A stretch of 64,000 bases of DNA from Klebsiella electrica (GCF_006711645.1 NZ_CP041247.1:2046001-2110000), one strand, 5' to 3'. Numbered from the stretch's first letter, positions 27,173 to 36,876 are shown. Notes: a model not told the origin generated them from the letters alone. Numbers and translations are program-made.

Positions 27173-28204
27173 ATGAATTTACGGCAAGGCAGCAGGAACG
27201 CTTATCGAGGGAAACGGTCGGCAACGGCTTTATTCCTGTTCAGTACCCTGCTGGCGGCGACCGCTGCCAGGGCAGAGGGCACCATCGGTATTGCCCAGCA
27301 ATATGGCATTGGCTATCTGATTCTCGATGTGGTGAGAGATAATCAGCTCATCGAAAAGCAGGGTAAGGCGCAAGGGCTGGACATCAAAGTCGAGTGGCGA
27401 ACGCTTTCCGGGGCCACCGGACTTAATGAGGGGCTGCTTTCCGGCGCGCTGGATGTGGTGGCCGCTGGCGTTCCGCCCGCGCTGACGCTGTGGGACCGCA
27501 CCCGCGGCAAGCAGAATGTGAAAGCCATTGCGGCTCTGGGATCGATGCCGAACTATCTGCTGAGTAACAATCCGGCGGTGCACAGCGTCAAGGATCTGAG
27601 CAGCAAAGACCGTATCGCGGTTCCTGCCGCCGGCGTGGGTTTTCAGTCGCGGACCCTGCAGATAGAGACCGCGCGACTGTTTGGCAACGCTGACTATAAG
27701 CGCTTCGATACTATTACGGTCAGTCTCCCGCATCCGGACGCCAGCGCGGCGTTAATCGGCGGGAAATCGGAAATTAGCGCCCATTTCTCCAGTCCGCCTT
27801 TTCAGTATCAGGCGCTTGAACATGCCGGTATTCATAAAATATTAAGTTCTTATGATGTATTAGGCGGGCCGGGAACCTTTAATTTGCTCTATACCACGCA
27901 AAAGTTTCATGATGATAATCCCAAAACCTATCGCGCTTTTTTCGCCGCCTTAGCGGAAGCGGAGAAAATCATAAAAGCAGATAAGGCCGGAGCCGCCCAA
28001 TCCTATATTCGGGTGGAGCAGTCTAAGCTCCCGGCGGCGTTTATCGAGAAAATGATCGCGGACCCGGAAAATAACTTTACCATTACCCCTCAGCGGACAT
28101 TTGTCTATGCCGACAAGTTGTATCAGCTGGGAATACTGAAACACAAAGCCGAATCCTGGAAAGATTATTTCTTCAGCGAAGCGCATACCCTGCCGGGGAG
28201 TTGA
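27173..28204 (+). CDS. ABC importer substrate-binding protein (SsuA/TauA/nitrate type)
   Basis: 343-residue periplasmic binding protein with a signal peptide (positively charged start, cleavage after AARA at about residue 34). It has the SsuA/TauA-like fold (IGIAQQYGIGYLILDVV, VEWRTLSGATGLNEGLLSGALDVV). It heads a three-gene operon with its ATPase two bases downstream. Family members take up sulfonates, nitrate, taurine or pyrimidine precursors. No monooxygenase gene is next door to point to a sulfonate. Confidence 0.88.
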   Translation: MNLRQGSRNAYRGKRSATALFLFSTLLAATAARAEGTIGIAQQYGIGYLILDVVRDNQLIEKQGKAQGLDIKVEWRTLSGATGLNEGLLSGALDVVAAGVPPALTLWDRTRGKQNVKAIAALGSMPNYLLSNNPAVHSVKDLSSKDRIAVPAAGVGFQSRTLQIETARLFGNADYKRFDTITVSLPHPDASAALIGGKSEISAHFSSPPFQYQALEHAGIHKILSSYDVLGGPGTFNLLYTTQKFHDDNPKTYRAFFAALAEAEKIIKADKAGAAQSYIRVEQSKLPAAFIEKMIADPENNFTITPQRTFVYADKLYQLGILKHKAESWKDYFFSEAHTLPGS

Positions 28205-28205
28205 T

Positions 28206-29060
28206 ATGTCTGAACTATCCGCCGCATTACCGTCGCCTCTGCTGCGCGTTGAGGGCGTTAATCTGCAATACCGCACCCGCGAGCGGCTGGTGCAGGCCAC
28301 CCATGACGTCAGTTTTGAGGTCTGGCCAGGGGACCGGTTTGTGCTGCTTGGGCCGTCCGGCTGCGGCAAATCCAGTTTACTGAAAGCCATCGGCGGGTTT
28401 TTGCCCCCGGTCTCCGGGGCGATCCGCCTGGCGGGAGAAACGGTGAATCGTCCCGGCCCCGACCGGATGATGGTTTTTCAGGAGTTTGACCAGCTGCCGC
28501 CGTGGAAAACGGTGGCAGAAAACATCGCCTTCCCGCTAATCGCCAGTCGTCGGGCGGGGCGAGCGGAGGCGATGGAGCGTGCGGAATACTTTCTGCATAA
28601 GGTGGGGCTCGGCGCGTTTCGCCATGCCTATCCCAATACGCTTTCCGGAGGGATGAAGCAGCGGGTCGCCATTGCGCGTGCGCTGGCGCTGCATCCCCAG
28701 GTTCTGCTGATGGACGAACCCTTTGCCGCCCTCGATGCGCTGACCCGGCGCAAAATGCAGGAGGAGCTGTTGAGCCTGTGGGAAGAGGTGCGGTTTACGC
28801 TGCTCTTTGTCACCCATTCCATCGAAGAGGCGCTGATCGTCGGCAGCCGGGTGCTGCTGCTGTCGCCGCATCCCGGGCGGGTGAAGGCCGAACTGAACTG
28901 TCATCAGTACACCCTGGCGGACGCCGGTGGGGAAGGGTTCCAGGCCGACGTCGCGCGGATCCACGATCTGTTATTTCCGTCCCCGGCATCACCCGAGGTC
29001 GGCGCAAAGCATCATCACTCAGGGAGTCAGTATGAGCAACCTACCTCCTGTCCGGCCTGA
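28206..29060 (+). CDS. ABC importer ATP-binding protein (SsuB/TauB type)
   Basis: 284-residue ATPase with Walker A GPSGCGKSS (49-57), Q-loop FQEFDQLPPW, signature LSGGMKQRVAIARAL and Walker B VLLMDEPFAALD. The C-terminal ~30 residues extend beyond the usual SsuB length. Its last 29 bases overlap the permease gene in another frame, an unusually long but credible overlap because the permease start has a clear ribosome site. Confidence 0.92.
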   Translation: MSELSAALPSPLLRVEGVNLQYRTRERLVQATHDVSFEVWPGDRFVLLGPSGCGKSSLLKAIGGFLPPVSGAIRLAGETVNRPGPDRMMVFQEFDQLPPWKTVAENIAFPLIASRRAGRAEAMERAEYFLHKVGLGAFRHAYPNTLSGGMKQRVAIARALALHPQVLLMDEPFAALDALTRRKMQEELLSLWEEVRFTLLFVTHSIEEALIVGSRVLLLSPHPGRVKAELNCHQYTLADAGGEGFQADVARIHDLLFPSPASPEVGAKHHHSGSQYEQPTSCPA

Positions 29061-29898
29061 ATATCAGCGCGAGCTGCCGCCGTTGGAGAATTTCACGCTG
29101 GCCGAACCGCTGCCGCTGCTCGTGCGTCTGGGAAATCAGGCGTGGCTGCGTAAATCCCTGCTGCTGCTGGTGCTGATCGCCCTATGGGAAGGGGCGGCGC
29201 GCTGGCAAAACAATGACCTGATGTTCCCCGGTTTCTGGCAAACCTTTACCGCTCTGCAGGAGGATATCGCGAGCGGCGAGCTGCTCCACCGGGCGTGGTT
29301 GTCAATCGCCCTGCTATTAAAAGGCTATCTGCTGGGCACGCTTCTGGCGCTGCTTATCAGCGCGCTGGCTATCTCGACGCGTATCGGGCGGGATTTACTC
29401 AGCACTCTGACGGCGATGTTTAACCCGCTTCCCGCCATCGCACTGCTGCCGCTGTCGCTGCTGTGGTTTGGCCTGGGCAACGCCAGCCTGGTGTTTGTGA
29501 TAGTTCATTCGGTTATCTGGCCCATGGCGCTGAATACCTGGTCTGGCTTTATGAGCGTGCCGGAGACGCTGAAAATGACCGGGCGTAATTATGGATTAAC
29601 GGGATGGCGCTACGTGCTGTGGATCCTGATCCCCGCCGCGCTGCCGGCGCTGCTCTCGGGGCTGAAAATCGGCTGGGCCTTTGCCTGGCGGACGCTGATT
29701 GCGGCGGAGCTGGTGTTTGGCGCGTCGAGCGGCAGCGGCGGGCTCGGGTGGTACATTTTTCAGAACCGCAATGAGATGTATACCGACCGGGTGTTTGCCG
29801 GGCTGGTGATGGTCACCGCCATTGGCCTGCTGGTTGAAGGACTGGTGTTTGCGACCGTGGAAAGGCTAACGACCAAACGCTGGGGCATGCAGAACTAG
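29032..29898 (+). CDS. ABC importer permease (SsuC/TauC type)
   Basis: 288-residue permease with about six membrane helices and the SsuC-type core (NPLPAIALLPLSLLWFGLG, MTGRNYGLTGWRYVLWILIP as the ATPase-contact loop). The ATG at 29032 after AGGGAG is preferred to the in-frame start at 28927, which would add a charged stretch overlapping 134 bases of the ATPase gene. It closes the importer operon. Confidence 0.9.
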   Translation: MSNLPPVRPEYQRELPPLENFTLAEPLPLLVRLGNQAWLRKSLLLLVLIALWEGAARWQNNDLMFPGFWQTFTALQEDIASGELLHRAWLSIALLLKGYLLGTLLALLISALAISTRIGRDLLSTLTAMFNPLPAIALLPLSLLWFGLGNASLVFVIVHSVIWPMALNTWSGFMSVPETLKMTGRNYGLTGWRYVLWILIPAALPALLSGLKIGWAFAWRTLIAAELVFGASSGSGGLGWYIFQNRNEMYTDRVFAGLVMVTAIGLLVEGLVFATVERLTTKRWGMQN

Positions 29899-30046
29899 TG
29901 CCGGAATAAGAGGGAGAAGAACGCGAATGGTGGCGATGAAAGTGGCGGAAAATTATCTGCAGCAGGTGGGGGGATTGTCAAAGTAGGGGAATAGGTTGCG
30001 CCGCGTGCCCGCCGGGTATTGCTGGCGGCCCTCAACCGCCGCTAGA

Positions 30047-30079
30047 CGCTGAACGCCCGCGTGGGGCGGGCGTTCAGCG
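30047..30079. terminator. Strong hairpin between convergent ABC permease and GAPDH genes
   Basis: A 14-bp perfect stem (30047-30060 with 30066-30079, core GAACGCCCGC) with a 5-nt loop lies 10 bp past the GAPDH stop. There is no T-run, so it could act bidirectionally by pausing or by protecting 3' ends. The 148 bp to its left hold only a 19-codon frame (ATG 29927, stop 29984-29986) with an AGGGAG-like site, which I do not call as a gene. Confidence 0.6.
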
Positions 30080-30088
30080 CGGACAGGG

Positions 30089-31099
30089 TTAGCGCTCGCG
30101 GCGGGCCATAAACTGCGCCAAATCGACCAGGCGGTTTGAGAAGCCCCATTCGTTGTCATACCACGCGAGGATCTTGACCATATTGCCGCCAATCACCAGC
30201 GTTGACAGGCCATCGATAATAGAAGAGCGCGGGTCGCCCTGATAGTCGCTGGAGACCAGCGGTTCGTCGCTGTAGCCCAGAATACCCTGTAGCGGGCCCG
30301 CTGCCGCGGCCTGGCGGAATGCCTCGTTCACCTCTTCCGCCGTCACCGCGCGCTCCAGCGTGACGGTAAGGTCGACAATCGACACCACCGGCACCGGAAC
30401 GCGCAGCGAGTAGCCGGTCAGACGACCATCGAGCGCCGGAATCACTTTGCCCAACGCTTTGGCCGCGCCACTGGAGTAGGGAACGATGGATAACGCTGCC
30501 GCCCGGGCGCCGCGCAGATCTTTTTCCGGCTGGTCGTGTAGCGCCTGGCTGTTGGTGTAGGCGTGGGTGGTGTTCATCAGGCCATGCTGGATCCCGAAAT
30601 GCTGATGCAGAACCTGGGCGGCCGGGGCCAGACCGTTGGTGGTGCAGCTGCCGTTGCTGACCACCGCATGCTGTTGCGGATCGTAAAGCTCGTGGTTCAC
30701 CCCCATCACGATGGTTAAATCATCATTCTTGCCGGGCGCCGAGATGATCACCCGTTTCGCGCCGCCGCTGTGAATGTGGACCGCCGCTTTTTCACGTTCG
30801 GTGAAGAACCCGGTGGCTTCGATAACGATGTCCACCTCGGCGTCTCGCCACGGAATACGCGCCGGGTCGCGTTCGCTGTAAACGATGATCGGTTGACCAT
30901 CGACGCTAAGTTTTCCGTCGGCGGCCTCCACGGCCACCGGCAGGGTGCCCAGCAGCGAGTCATATTTCAACAGGTGGGCCAGCGTTTTGCTGTCCGTCAG
31001 ATCGTTGATTGCCACAATCTGGATGTCCGGATTGCCCAGCGCCGCGCGCAGGACGTTACGCCCGATTCTGCCGAAACCATTAATACCGACCTTAACCAT
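30089..31099 (-). CDS. Type I glyceraldehyde-3-phosphate dehydrogenase paralogue (GapB-like)
   Basis: 336-residue GAPDH with the N-terminal Rossmann motif GINGFGRIGR and catalytic Cys152 in SNGSCTTNGLAP. The Gly before Ser-Cys and overall sequence differ from the housekeeping enterobacterial GapA (SNASCTTN), so this is an accessory paralogue. The ATG at 31099 follows AAGGAG. It sits next to a GlxA-like regulator in the same direction. Whether it works in glycolysis, gluconeogenesis or on erythrose-4-phosphate is not evident from sequence. Confidence 0.88.
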   Translation of the reverse strand: MVKVGINGFGRIGRNVLRAALGNPDIQIVAINDLTDSKTLAHLLKYDSLLGTLPVAVEAADGKLSVDGQPIIVYSERDPARIPWRDAEVDIVIEATGFFTEREKAAVHIHSGGAKRVIISAPGKNDDLTIVMGVNHELYDPQQHAVVSNGSCTTNGLAPAAQVLHQHFGIQHGLMNTTHAYTNSQALHDQPEKDLRGARAAALSIVPYSSGAAKALGKVIPALDGRLTGYSLRVPVPVVSIVDLTVTLERAVTAEEVNEAFRQAAAAGPLQGILGYSDEPLVSSDYQGDPRSSIIDGLSTLVIGGNMVKILAWYDNEWGFSNRLVDLAQFMARRER

Positions 31100-31177
31100 G
31101 ATCAACTCCTTATTTGTTGTCTCTGGTGGTACTTTAGGTGGTCGGCATTTTGGCGTAAATGACGAATAACGATCACT

Positions 31178-32158
31178 TTACGCCATTTTGCGGCAGTGAA
31201 AGCGCTGGCGATATTCTCCCGGCGTCAGGTGCAGCTGCTTTTCAAAGATGCGTCGCAGGTTGATGGCGCTACCCAATCCCGTTTGCTCCGCGACGCGTTC
31301 CAGCGTGTCGTTACTCTGTTCGAGCCGTTCTCTGGCGGCGGCGAGGCGTGCTTCGGCGACGTAGCGCGCCGGAGAGATTCCGGTTTCGCGGGTAAACACG
31401 CGGCTGAAATTGCGCGGGCTCATGGCGACCTTTTCCGCCAGCGTCTCCACGCACAGGTCGCCGGTAAGGTTGTCGAGAATCCACTTCAGCAGCTCGCCAA
31501 GCGGCCCCGGACCGTTGATTTGCTGGAGGTTATAGCGGCTAAACTGCAGCTGGCCGCCGGGGCGACGCAGATACATCACCATATCCTGGGCGATATCGCG
31601 GGCGAGGCTAAAGCCGTAATCCTCCTCCACCAGCGCCAGCGTCAGGTCGAAACCGGAGCTGACGCCGCCGGATGTCCAGATGGCGCCATCCTGGATATAC
31701 AGCGGCCCGCCTTCGACGCGAATCGCGGGAAAGGTCGCCTGCATCGACTCCAGCAGCTTCCAGTGGGTGGTGGCCCGTCGGCCATTGAGCAGGCCGCTTT
31801 GCGCCAGCAAAAGCGCGCCGCCGCAGATAGAAGCGATACGGCGTGCGTGGGGAGCGGCGAGACGCAGCCAGTCGACAACGGCGGTGCCTTCCTGCTCGTT
31901 TTGCCCTTTGCCGGTGATGATGATGGTATCGAGAGGCTCGCGCGGATCCACTTCGTGAAGGCGGTGGTCAGCAAGCAGGTTCAACCCGGACTGACCGTGG
32001 ATCACCTGATGAGGCTGGGGGGTGGCGACGGCGACGCGATAACGCGGCGCCTGAGCGCCGTCGGCATGCAGTCGGTTTGCCTGCATCAGAATGTCGGCAA
32101 TACCGGCGGACTCAAACAGCATGCCGCCATCGGGGACGATAATCAGTATTTTCTTCAT
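31178..32158 (-). CDS. GlxA-like regulator: DJ-1/PfpI domain plus AraC HTH
   Basis: 326 residues, ATG at 32158. The N-terminal glutamine-amidotransferase-like domain has the nucleophile-elbow sequence SICGGALLL with Cys112. The C-terminal AraC double HTH (SPRNFSRVFTRETGISPARYV, FEKQLHLTPGEYR) follows. Such proteins sense small metabolites and regulate nearby operons. It lies 78 bp upstream of the GAPDH gene in the same direction and may regulate it; it is also divergent from the microcompartment sensor-kinase gene across 465 bp. Confidence 0.87.
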   Translation of the reverse strand: MKKILIIVPDGGMLFESAGIADILMQANRLHADGAQAPRYRVAVATPQPHQVIHGQSGLNLLADHRLHEVDPREPLDTIIITGKGQNEQEGTAVVDWLRLAAPHARRIASICGGALLLAQSGLLNGRRATTHWKLLESMQATFPAIRVEGGPLYIQDGAIWTSGGVSSGFDLTLALVEEDYGFSLARDIAQDMVMYLRRPGGQLQFSRYNLQQINGPGPLGELLKWILDNLTGDLCVETLAEKVAMSPRNFSRVFTRETGISPARYVAEARLAAARERLEQSNDTLERVAEQTGLGSAINLRRIFEKQLHLTPGEYRQRFHCRKMA

Positions 32159-32623
32159 GTCCTGAAAAGTAAACCTTTGACAAAATAAGTCAACAGGGAA
32201 GATGGCGGCGTTGCGCAAGACGATGCGGGCGTTTGAACTCAGTCATCATCACCTTCTCCGGATTTAAGTCAGGAACGTGTCAACGCTATTCAGGACGGAT
32301 CAAATAAAAGCCTACGGCGGGGTTTTTACGGCCATAGAGAGCGAATATTCGCAAAAGATTAATTTCATTGTACGGTTTAATTTAATTGGCAGAACAGAAA
32401 CCGGTTACTGCGCGTCTCTGTGTTATTAATTCATCATGGTGTTGGATGATATTATCACTCGCCAAAATAATGTTAATTAATATAATAAAAAGCACAGGCA
32501 TTACGGTCATTAAATTAACATTTATCATACAACTCATTTTTTTTGTTTGTGAGCGGTTTCATCATTTTAAAACGGTAACCAGGGTATGGTTTAGCGGCAT
32601 TTTGATCTGACCTGGTGGATATC
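32159..32623. promoter_or_regulatory. AT-rich intergenic region ahead of the microcompartment regulators
   Basis: 465 bp, sharply more AT-rich than the flanking genes. It presumably contains the promoter of the PocR-domain kinase and the GlxA-like gene. A 74-codon frame at 32386-32610 has a composition like random AT-rich sequence and no ribosome site I trust, so I do not call it. No clear palindrome. Confidence 0.45.
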
Positions 32624-33865
32624 ATGAAAAATAACTACAAATTACACGAATTCCTTGATGTTGACCGGTTGCAAACGTTACAGGATAATTTTAGTCAATC
32701 AATGATGATTGCGCTGGTGGTGGTCGATCAGGACGGTATTCCGGTTACCCAGGCGAGCGGATTCTCTGATTTTTGCGCCCGCTCGAGAATGAATGCCACC
32801 CTGGCCCGCCACTGCTATGACAGCGACAGCGCCGGAGGGCGGGCGGCGATGCTTGCCGGTGAACCGGTGGTCTACCGCTGTTACTGTGGTTTTGTCGAAT
32901 TTGCCGTGCCCATTATGATCAATAATCATTATCTCGGCGCTTTCATCTCCGGGCAGGTCAAAGTCGAAGCGGAGAAAGAGCAAACCATTCCCTATATCCT
33001 CAACAATAATCATCTGTGGCAAGACAATCCCTGGCTTATCAATCTGCATGAGAATACGCCGCGCATCCCCTACGATCGCTTTGAATCGACGGCCTACACG
33101 CTGCTGCACGTAGCCTCCTATTTGGTCGAGCAGGCCCATGCCAACAACATCCAGCGTGAGCTGCGGCAAAAAGAGCAGGAGCTAACCTGCGAACTGCGTA
33201 AACGCGTGGCGATCGAACGTTCATTGCATGAGGCCGAGTTCAAAGCGCTTTCTTATCAGATTAACCCTCACTTTTTGTTTAACGTGCTGAATACAATAGG
33301 TCGGCTGGCGTTTCTCGAAGATGCCAGCCGTACGGAAACGATGGTGCATGACTTTTCCGACATGATGCGCTATTTGCTGCGTAAGAATAACAATGGTCTG
33401 ATTACCCTTGGCCGCGAAATGAATTATGTCAATTGCTATATGTCAATTCAAAAGGTCAGGATGAATGAGCGCTTTGACTATATTTGCGATATTCCTGAAA
33501 AATATAATGAAACGGTTTGTCCTTTTTTAATTCTCCAGCCGCTGGTGGAGAACTTTTTTAATTATGTTGTCGAGCCGCGTGAAACCAAAAGTCACATTAT
33601 TCTGCGTGCTACCGATGATGGTAAAGATGTGATTATCGAGATAACCGATAACGGGGATGGTATTTCACCCGAGGATATTGAACATATTCTCTCCGGCAAC
33701 CAGAATCGACAGAAAGGCGGGATCGGCATTAATAATATCAACAACCGCCTGCAGCTGTTATTTGGTGAACACTATGGTTTGCAGATAGCCAGTCCCCATA
33801 AGCCGATGCTCGGCACCACGGTCAAACTCCGGTTTCCGCTGGTACCGGCTGAGTCTGGAGTGTGA
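32624..33865 (+). CDS. PocR-domain sensor histidine kinase
   Basis: 413-residue kinase with no membrane segment. Residues ~1-165 are a PocR ligand-binding domain carrying Cys51, Cys64, Cys86 and Cys88 (FCARSR, RHCYDSD, YRCYCGF). A short coiled region and a LytS-type His_kinase domain follow, with His216 in INPHFLFN, then an HATPase domain ([19 protein letters not shown]). The ATG at 32624 is preferred to the GTG at 32615. PocR controls propanediol use in Salmonella, so a diol-type inducer is likely. It overlaps the response-regulator ribosome site, forming one operon. Confidence 0.9.
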   Translation: MKNNYKLHEFLDVDRLQTLQDNFSQSMMIALVVVDQDGIPVTQASGFSDFCARSRMNATLARHCYDSDSAGGRAAMLAGEPVVYRCYCGFVEFAVPIMINNHYLGAFISGQVKVEAEKEQTIPYILNNNHLWQDNPWLINLHENTPRIPYDRFESTAYTLLHVASYLVEQAHANNIQRELRQKEQELTCELRKRVAIERSLHEAEFKALSYQINPHFLFNVLNTIGRLAFLEDASRTETMVHDFSDMMRYLLRKNNNGLITLGREMNYVNCYMSIQKVRMNERFDYICDIPEKYNETVCPFLILQPLVENFFNYVVEPRETKSHIILRATDDGKDVIIEITDNGDGISPEDIEHILSGNQNRQKGGIGINNINNRLQLLFGEHYGLQIASPHKPMLGTTVKLRFPLVPAESGV

Positions 33866-33867
33866 GA

Positions 33868-34920
33868 ATGTATAGCATTGTTATTGTCGAAGATGAGTAT
33901 ATTGAGTCGGAGTCGCTCAAGCGCATCGTCTCGCGCTGCGTGGAGAACGCTGTCATTCATGAAGCGGCGACGGGGAAAAAGGCCATTCAGCTTATCGATG
34001 AACTTAATCAAATCGATATGATGCTGGTGGATATCAACATTCCGTTACCCAATGGCAATCAGGTTATTGAGTATCTCAAGCAGAAAAATACGCAAACCAA
34101 AGTCATTGTCACCACGGCGAATGATGACTTTGACATTGTGCGTCATATGCTGAGCCTGAAAGTGGATGACTATCTGCTAAAACCGGTTAAGCAGAGTATT
34201 CTCAGCGATACGATTCGTAAAACCTTGCTGGTGGATGAGCAGGGGGCTGTCGCGACGCGGGAGCAGCGGCAGACGATAAACGACCTGATGAGCGATTGTG
34301 ATTATCCCGGCTGGCACACCTGGTTATTCGCTATTCTGGATGCGGCCTGCGCGCAACAGACGTCTGATAACGAAGGAGTGAAGAGGCTGACCAACGTGCT
34401 GGAATTGCTCCAGCAGTACCTTGCCGGGCTCGGCGATAAATATACCCCGTGTCGGTATCAGATTACCGATCTGATTCAGAGCATTCATCAGCACGGTCTG
34501 GCCGCCGGTCGCTACTGGCAGGTGATGGTGGGGTTGTTAAATCTCAGCCGCGCTATCTTTGAGCTGCTGTTTAAAAGTGCCAGCGGCGGCATGGATTTTG
34601 TCGCCAGAGCACGCTTCCATATTGAAAAAAACATGCTTAACAACATGACGCTGGATGATATCGCCGCGGAGTCCTTCGTCAGCCCGTGCTATCTGAGCCG
34701 GGCGTTTAAAAAGAGTACCGGTAGCGGGTTCTCCAGTTACATTACCAGCCGCAAAATCAACATCGCCAAATCTCTTCTGCAATTCAGCGATTTAAAAGTG
34801 AACACCATCGCGCTGGAGCTCTCCTGGCAGGATGCGAACTATTTTTGTCGGATCTTCAAGAAAGAGACCGGCATTGCGCCATCCGATTATCGCCGCATCG
34901 CTTCGCCCGAGGCGGGCTGA
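33868..34920 (+). CDS. AraC-type response regulator
   Basis: 350 residues: receiver domain with acidic pocket Glu8-Asp9, phosphoacceptor Asp55 (LVDINIPLPNG) and Lys in YLLKPVK, a linker of about 120 residues, and a C-terminal AraC double HTH (FVSPCYLSRAFKKSTGSGF, YFCRIFKKETGIAPSDYRR). The ATG at 33868 follows GGAG at good spacing. It is the cognate partner of the cytoplasmic PocR-domain kinase and is expected to activate the microcompartment operon. Confidence 0.9.
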   Translation: MYSIVIVEDEYIESESLKRIVSRCVENAVIHEAATGKKAIQLIDELNQIDMMLVDINIPLPNGNQVIEYLKQKNTQTKVIVTTANDDFDIVRHMLSLKVDDYLLKPVKQSILSDTIRKTLLVDEQGAVATREQRQTINDLMSDCDYPGWHTWLFAILDAACAQQTSDNEGVKRLTNVLELLQQYLAGLGDKYTPCRYQITDLIQSIHQHGLAAGRYWQVMVGLLNLSRAIFELLFKSASGGMDFVARARFHIEKNMLNNMTLDDIAAESFVSPCYLSRAFKKSTGSGFSSYITSRKINIAKSLLQFSDLKVNTIALELSWQDANYFCRIFKKETGIAPSDYRRIASPEAG

Positions 34921-34937
34921 TCGCCACCCGGTCTTTT

Positions 34938-34963
34938 TTGCGCTTGCCCCAGCGTAAGCGCAA
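34938..34963. terminator. Hairpin after the two-component genes
   Basis: TTGCGCTT (34938-34945) pairs with AAGCGCAA (34956-34963). The T-run lies on its 5' side on the plus strand, so a classic terminator would be read in the minus direction. On the plus strand it may simply separate the regulators from the SAM synthetase gene. Confidence 0.4.
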
Positions 34964-35053
34964 GAAAGTCCGCTATCCCGGCAAGATTGTTTACTCGCCG
35001 CCGCGCCGCGCGCCGCTAAGATAGAACACCCTTCTTTATACAATGGCCCTGCC

Positions 35054-36244
35054 ATGGATGAATACCTCTTTACCTCCGAATCCGTTGCCGAAGGGCACCC
35101 GGATAAGATGGCGGACCAGATTTCTGACGCCATTCTCGATGCCTGTTTACTCAGCGATCCGTGGGCCAAAGTGGCCTGCGAGTGCCTGGTCAAAACCGGG
35201 GCGGTGATTGTGGCCGGAGAGATATCGACCGATGCCAGTATCGACCTTGAGCAGATTGTGCGGGCGACGGTGAAGTCTGTCGGCTACGACCACTCGTCGA
35301 AAGGTTTTGACGCCGCAACTTGTGCGGTGATCAGCCTGCTGGGCAGGCAATCTGCTGATATTGCTAACGGGATCCGCGCCCGCGATCCGGCCTCACTGGG
35401 GGCCGGCGATCAGGGAATCACCTTCGGCTATGCCTGCGATGAAACGCCGCAGCTGATGCCTGCTCCCGTTCTCTACGCCCACCGGCTGATGGCGCGTCAG
35501 GCGCAGCTGCGTAAAACGCGCCAGCTGGATGGGTTATTACCGGATGCCAAGAGCCAGGTGACGCTGCATTATCGTGACGGACGGGTCGATCATGCTGACA
35601 CCATCGTGGTTTCCACGCAGCATCGCGCCGATCTTCCGCTGGCGACACTGCGTGAAGCGGTGCTGGAAGAGGTCATTAAACCGGTTATTCCGGCGCGCTG
35701 GCTGACTCCCGCCACGCGGCTACTGATTAATCCTGAGGGGCCATTTATCAACGGTGGACCCGCTGCGGATTGCGGCCTGACCGGGCGCAAAATTATTGTC
35801 GATACCTATGGCGGCGCAGCGCGCCACGGCGGCGGGGCGTTTTCCGGTAAAGATCCTTCGAAGGTCGATCGTTCCGCGGCCTATGCTGCGCGCTACGTGG
35901 CGAAAAATATCGTTGCGGCGGGGCTCGCCACGCGATGTGAAGTCCAGCTGGCCTGGGCCATTGGCCTTTCCCGACCGGTTTCGGTGGCCATCAATACATT
36001 TGGGACTTCCCGGCTGTCGGCGAAGCAGCTGACGCAGCTGGTCGACCATCATTTTGACCTCAGCGTGTATGGCATTATCCGCCAGCTTGATTTGCTGGCG
36101 CCGCGCTATCGCCAGACGGCCTGCTACGGCCATTTTGGTCGGGAGGTCTTCCCCTGGGAACGCACGGATAAGGCGCCGCGGTTGCGTGACGATGCCGCCG
36201 GCCAGCTGCGCGCGTCGGTGTGTGCCCCCTTGCATGAAAAATAA
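35054..36244 (+). CDS. S-adenosylmethionine synthetase paralogue in the microcompartment locus
   Basis: 396-residue homologue of MetK, making SAM from methionine and ATP. All hallmark motifs are intact: [36 protein letters not shown] and [19 protein letters not shown]. It differs from housekeeping enterobacterial MetK at many positions, so it is a diverged second copy rather than the core gene. It is followed 12 bases later by a BMC shell protein. The obvious role is local SAM supply for the glycyl-radical activase, which consumes SAM. Confidence 0.9.
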   Translation: MDEYLFTSESVAEGHPDKMADQISDAILDACLLSDPWAKVACECLVKTGAVIVAGEISTDASIDLEQIVRATVKSVGYDHSSKGFDAATCAVISLLGRQSADIANGIRARDPASLGAGDQGITFGYACDETPQLMPAPVLYAHRLMARQAQLRKTRQLDGLLPDAKSQVTLHYRDGRVDHADTIVVSTQHRADLPLATLREAVLEEVIKPVIPARWLTPATRLLINPEGPFINGGPAADCGLTGRKIIVDTYGGAARHGGGAFSGKDPSKVDRSAAYAARYVAKNIVAAGLATRCEVQLAWAIGLSRPVSVAINTFGTSRLSAKQLTQLVDHHFDLSVYGIIRQLDLLAPRYRQTACYGHFGREVFPWERTDKAPRLRDDAAGQLRASVCAPLHEK

Positions 36245-36256
36245 CAGGAGAGAGAT

Positions 36257-36835
36257 ATGTCCGGGCAGAGCTTAGGCTTAATTGAAACCGTTGGCTTAAC
36301 GGCGGCGGTAGAGGCCGCCGATGCGGCAATAAAATCGGCGAATGTCGAACTGGTCGGATACGAGCTGACGAAGGGCGGCGGGCTGGTGACCATCAAATTA
36401 ACCGGTGAGGTTGGCGCCATGAACGCCGCCGTGTCCGCCGGGGTTGCCGCCGCCAGCCGGGTCGGGCAGGTCTACGCCTGGAAAGTGATTGCGCGTACCG
36501 CTGCCGGGATCGACACTCTGATTGCCTCATCGCAAACGTGCGGCGTGCTTCCTGAACCAGCAGCGCCTGTCGCCGAATGCCTCCCGGCGGCAGAGAACGG
36601 CCCTGATGCGAGGATTGCGGTGGTCAATGTTGCCTCTTGCGCAGAGGTCGCCTCCTGCCTGGCCTTCGAGGAGAGCCCGGAGGTTGCGTCGACAGAATCA
36701 CCCGCGGCGGAGAGTGACCCGGCGCTGGTTCAGCCGGTGGGTAAAGAGGCTGAACCTCAGCCTGCACCCGCGGCGCAGACGAGCCCGGAGGAGAAAAAAA
36801 CGGCGCGAACCCGGGCGAAAAACCCCCGGCGCTAA
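36257..36835 (+). CDS. BMC shell protein with long C-terminal tail
   Basis: 192 residues: a single BMC domain (SLGLIETVGLTAAVEAADAA, GAMNAAVSAGVAAA) of about 90 residues, then a ~100-residue Ala/Glu/Pro-rich tail ending in a basic stretch (KKTARTRAKNPRR). The tail has scattered Cys but no Fe-S motif like that of PduK. Hexameric shell proteins with tails may line facets and bind cargo or cell components. It is co-transcribed with the SAM synthetase gene and ends at a strong terminator. Confidence 0.88.
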   Translation: MSGQSLGLIETVGLTAAVEAADAAIKSANVELVGYELTKGGGLVTIKLTGEVGAMNAAVSAGVAAASRVGQVYAWKVIARTAAGIDTLIASSQTCGVLPEPAAPVAECLPAAENGPDARIAVVNVASCAEVASCLAFEESPEVASTESPAAESDPALVQPVGKEAEPQPAPAAQTSPEEKKTARTRAKNPRR

Positions 36836-36853
36836 CCTCCATCGTTTCAGTTG

Positions 36854-36876
36854 AGCCACCTGCGGGTGGCTTTTTT
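36854..36876 (+). terminator. Rho-independent terminator of the SAM synthetase-shell operon
   Basis: Stem AGCCACC / GGTGGCT with a TGCG loop followed by a run of T, 19 bp after the shell-protein stop. Confidence 0.9.

Noticed and set aside
29927..29986. 19-codon frame after the Ssu/Tau-like permease gene
   Set aside because: It has a fair ribosome site but is too short to judge and shows no match. It is noted only as a possible remnant.
32386..32610. 74-codon frame upstream of the PocR-domain kinase
   Set aside because: AT-rich random-looking composition with Ile/Phe runs, no clear ribosome site, and it ends just before the kinase start.
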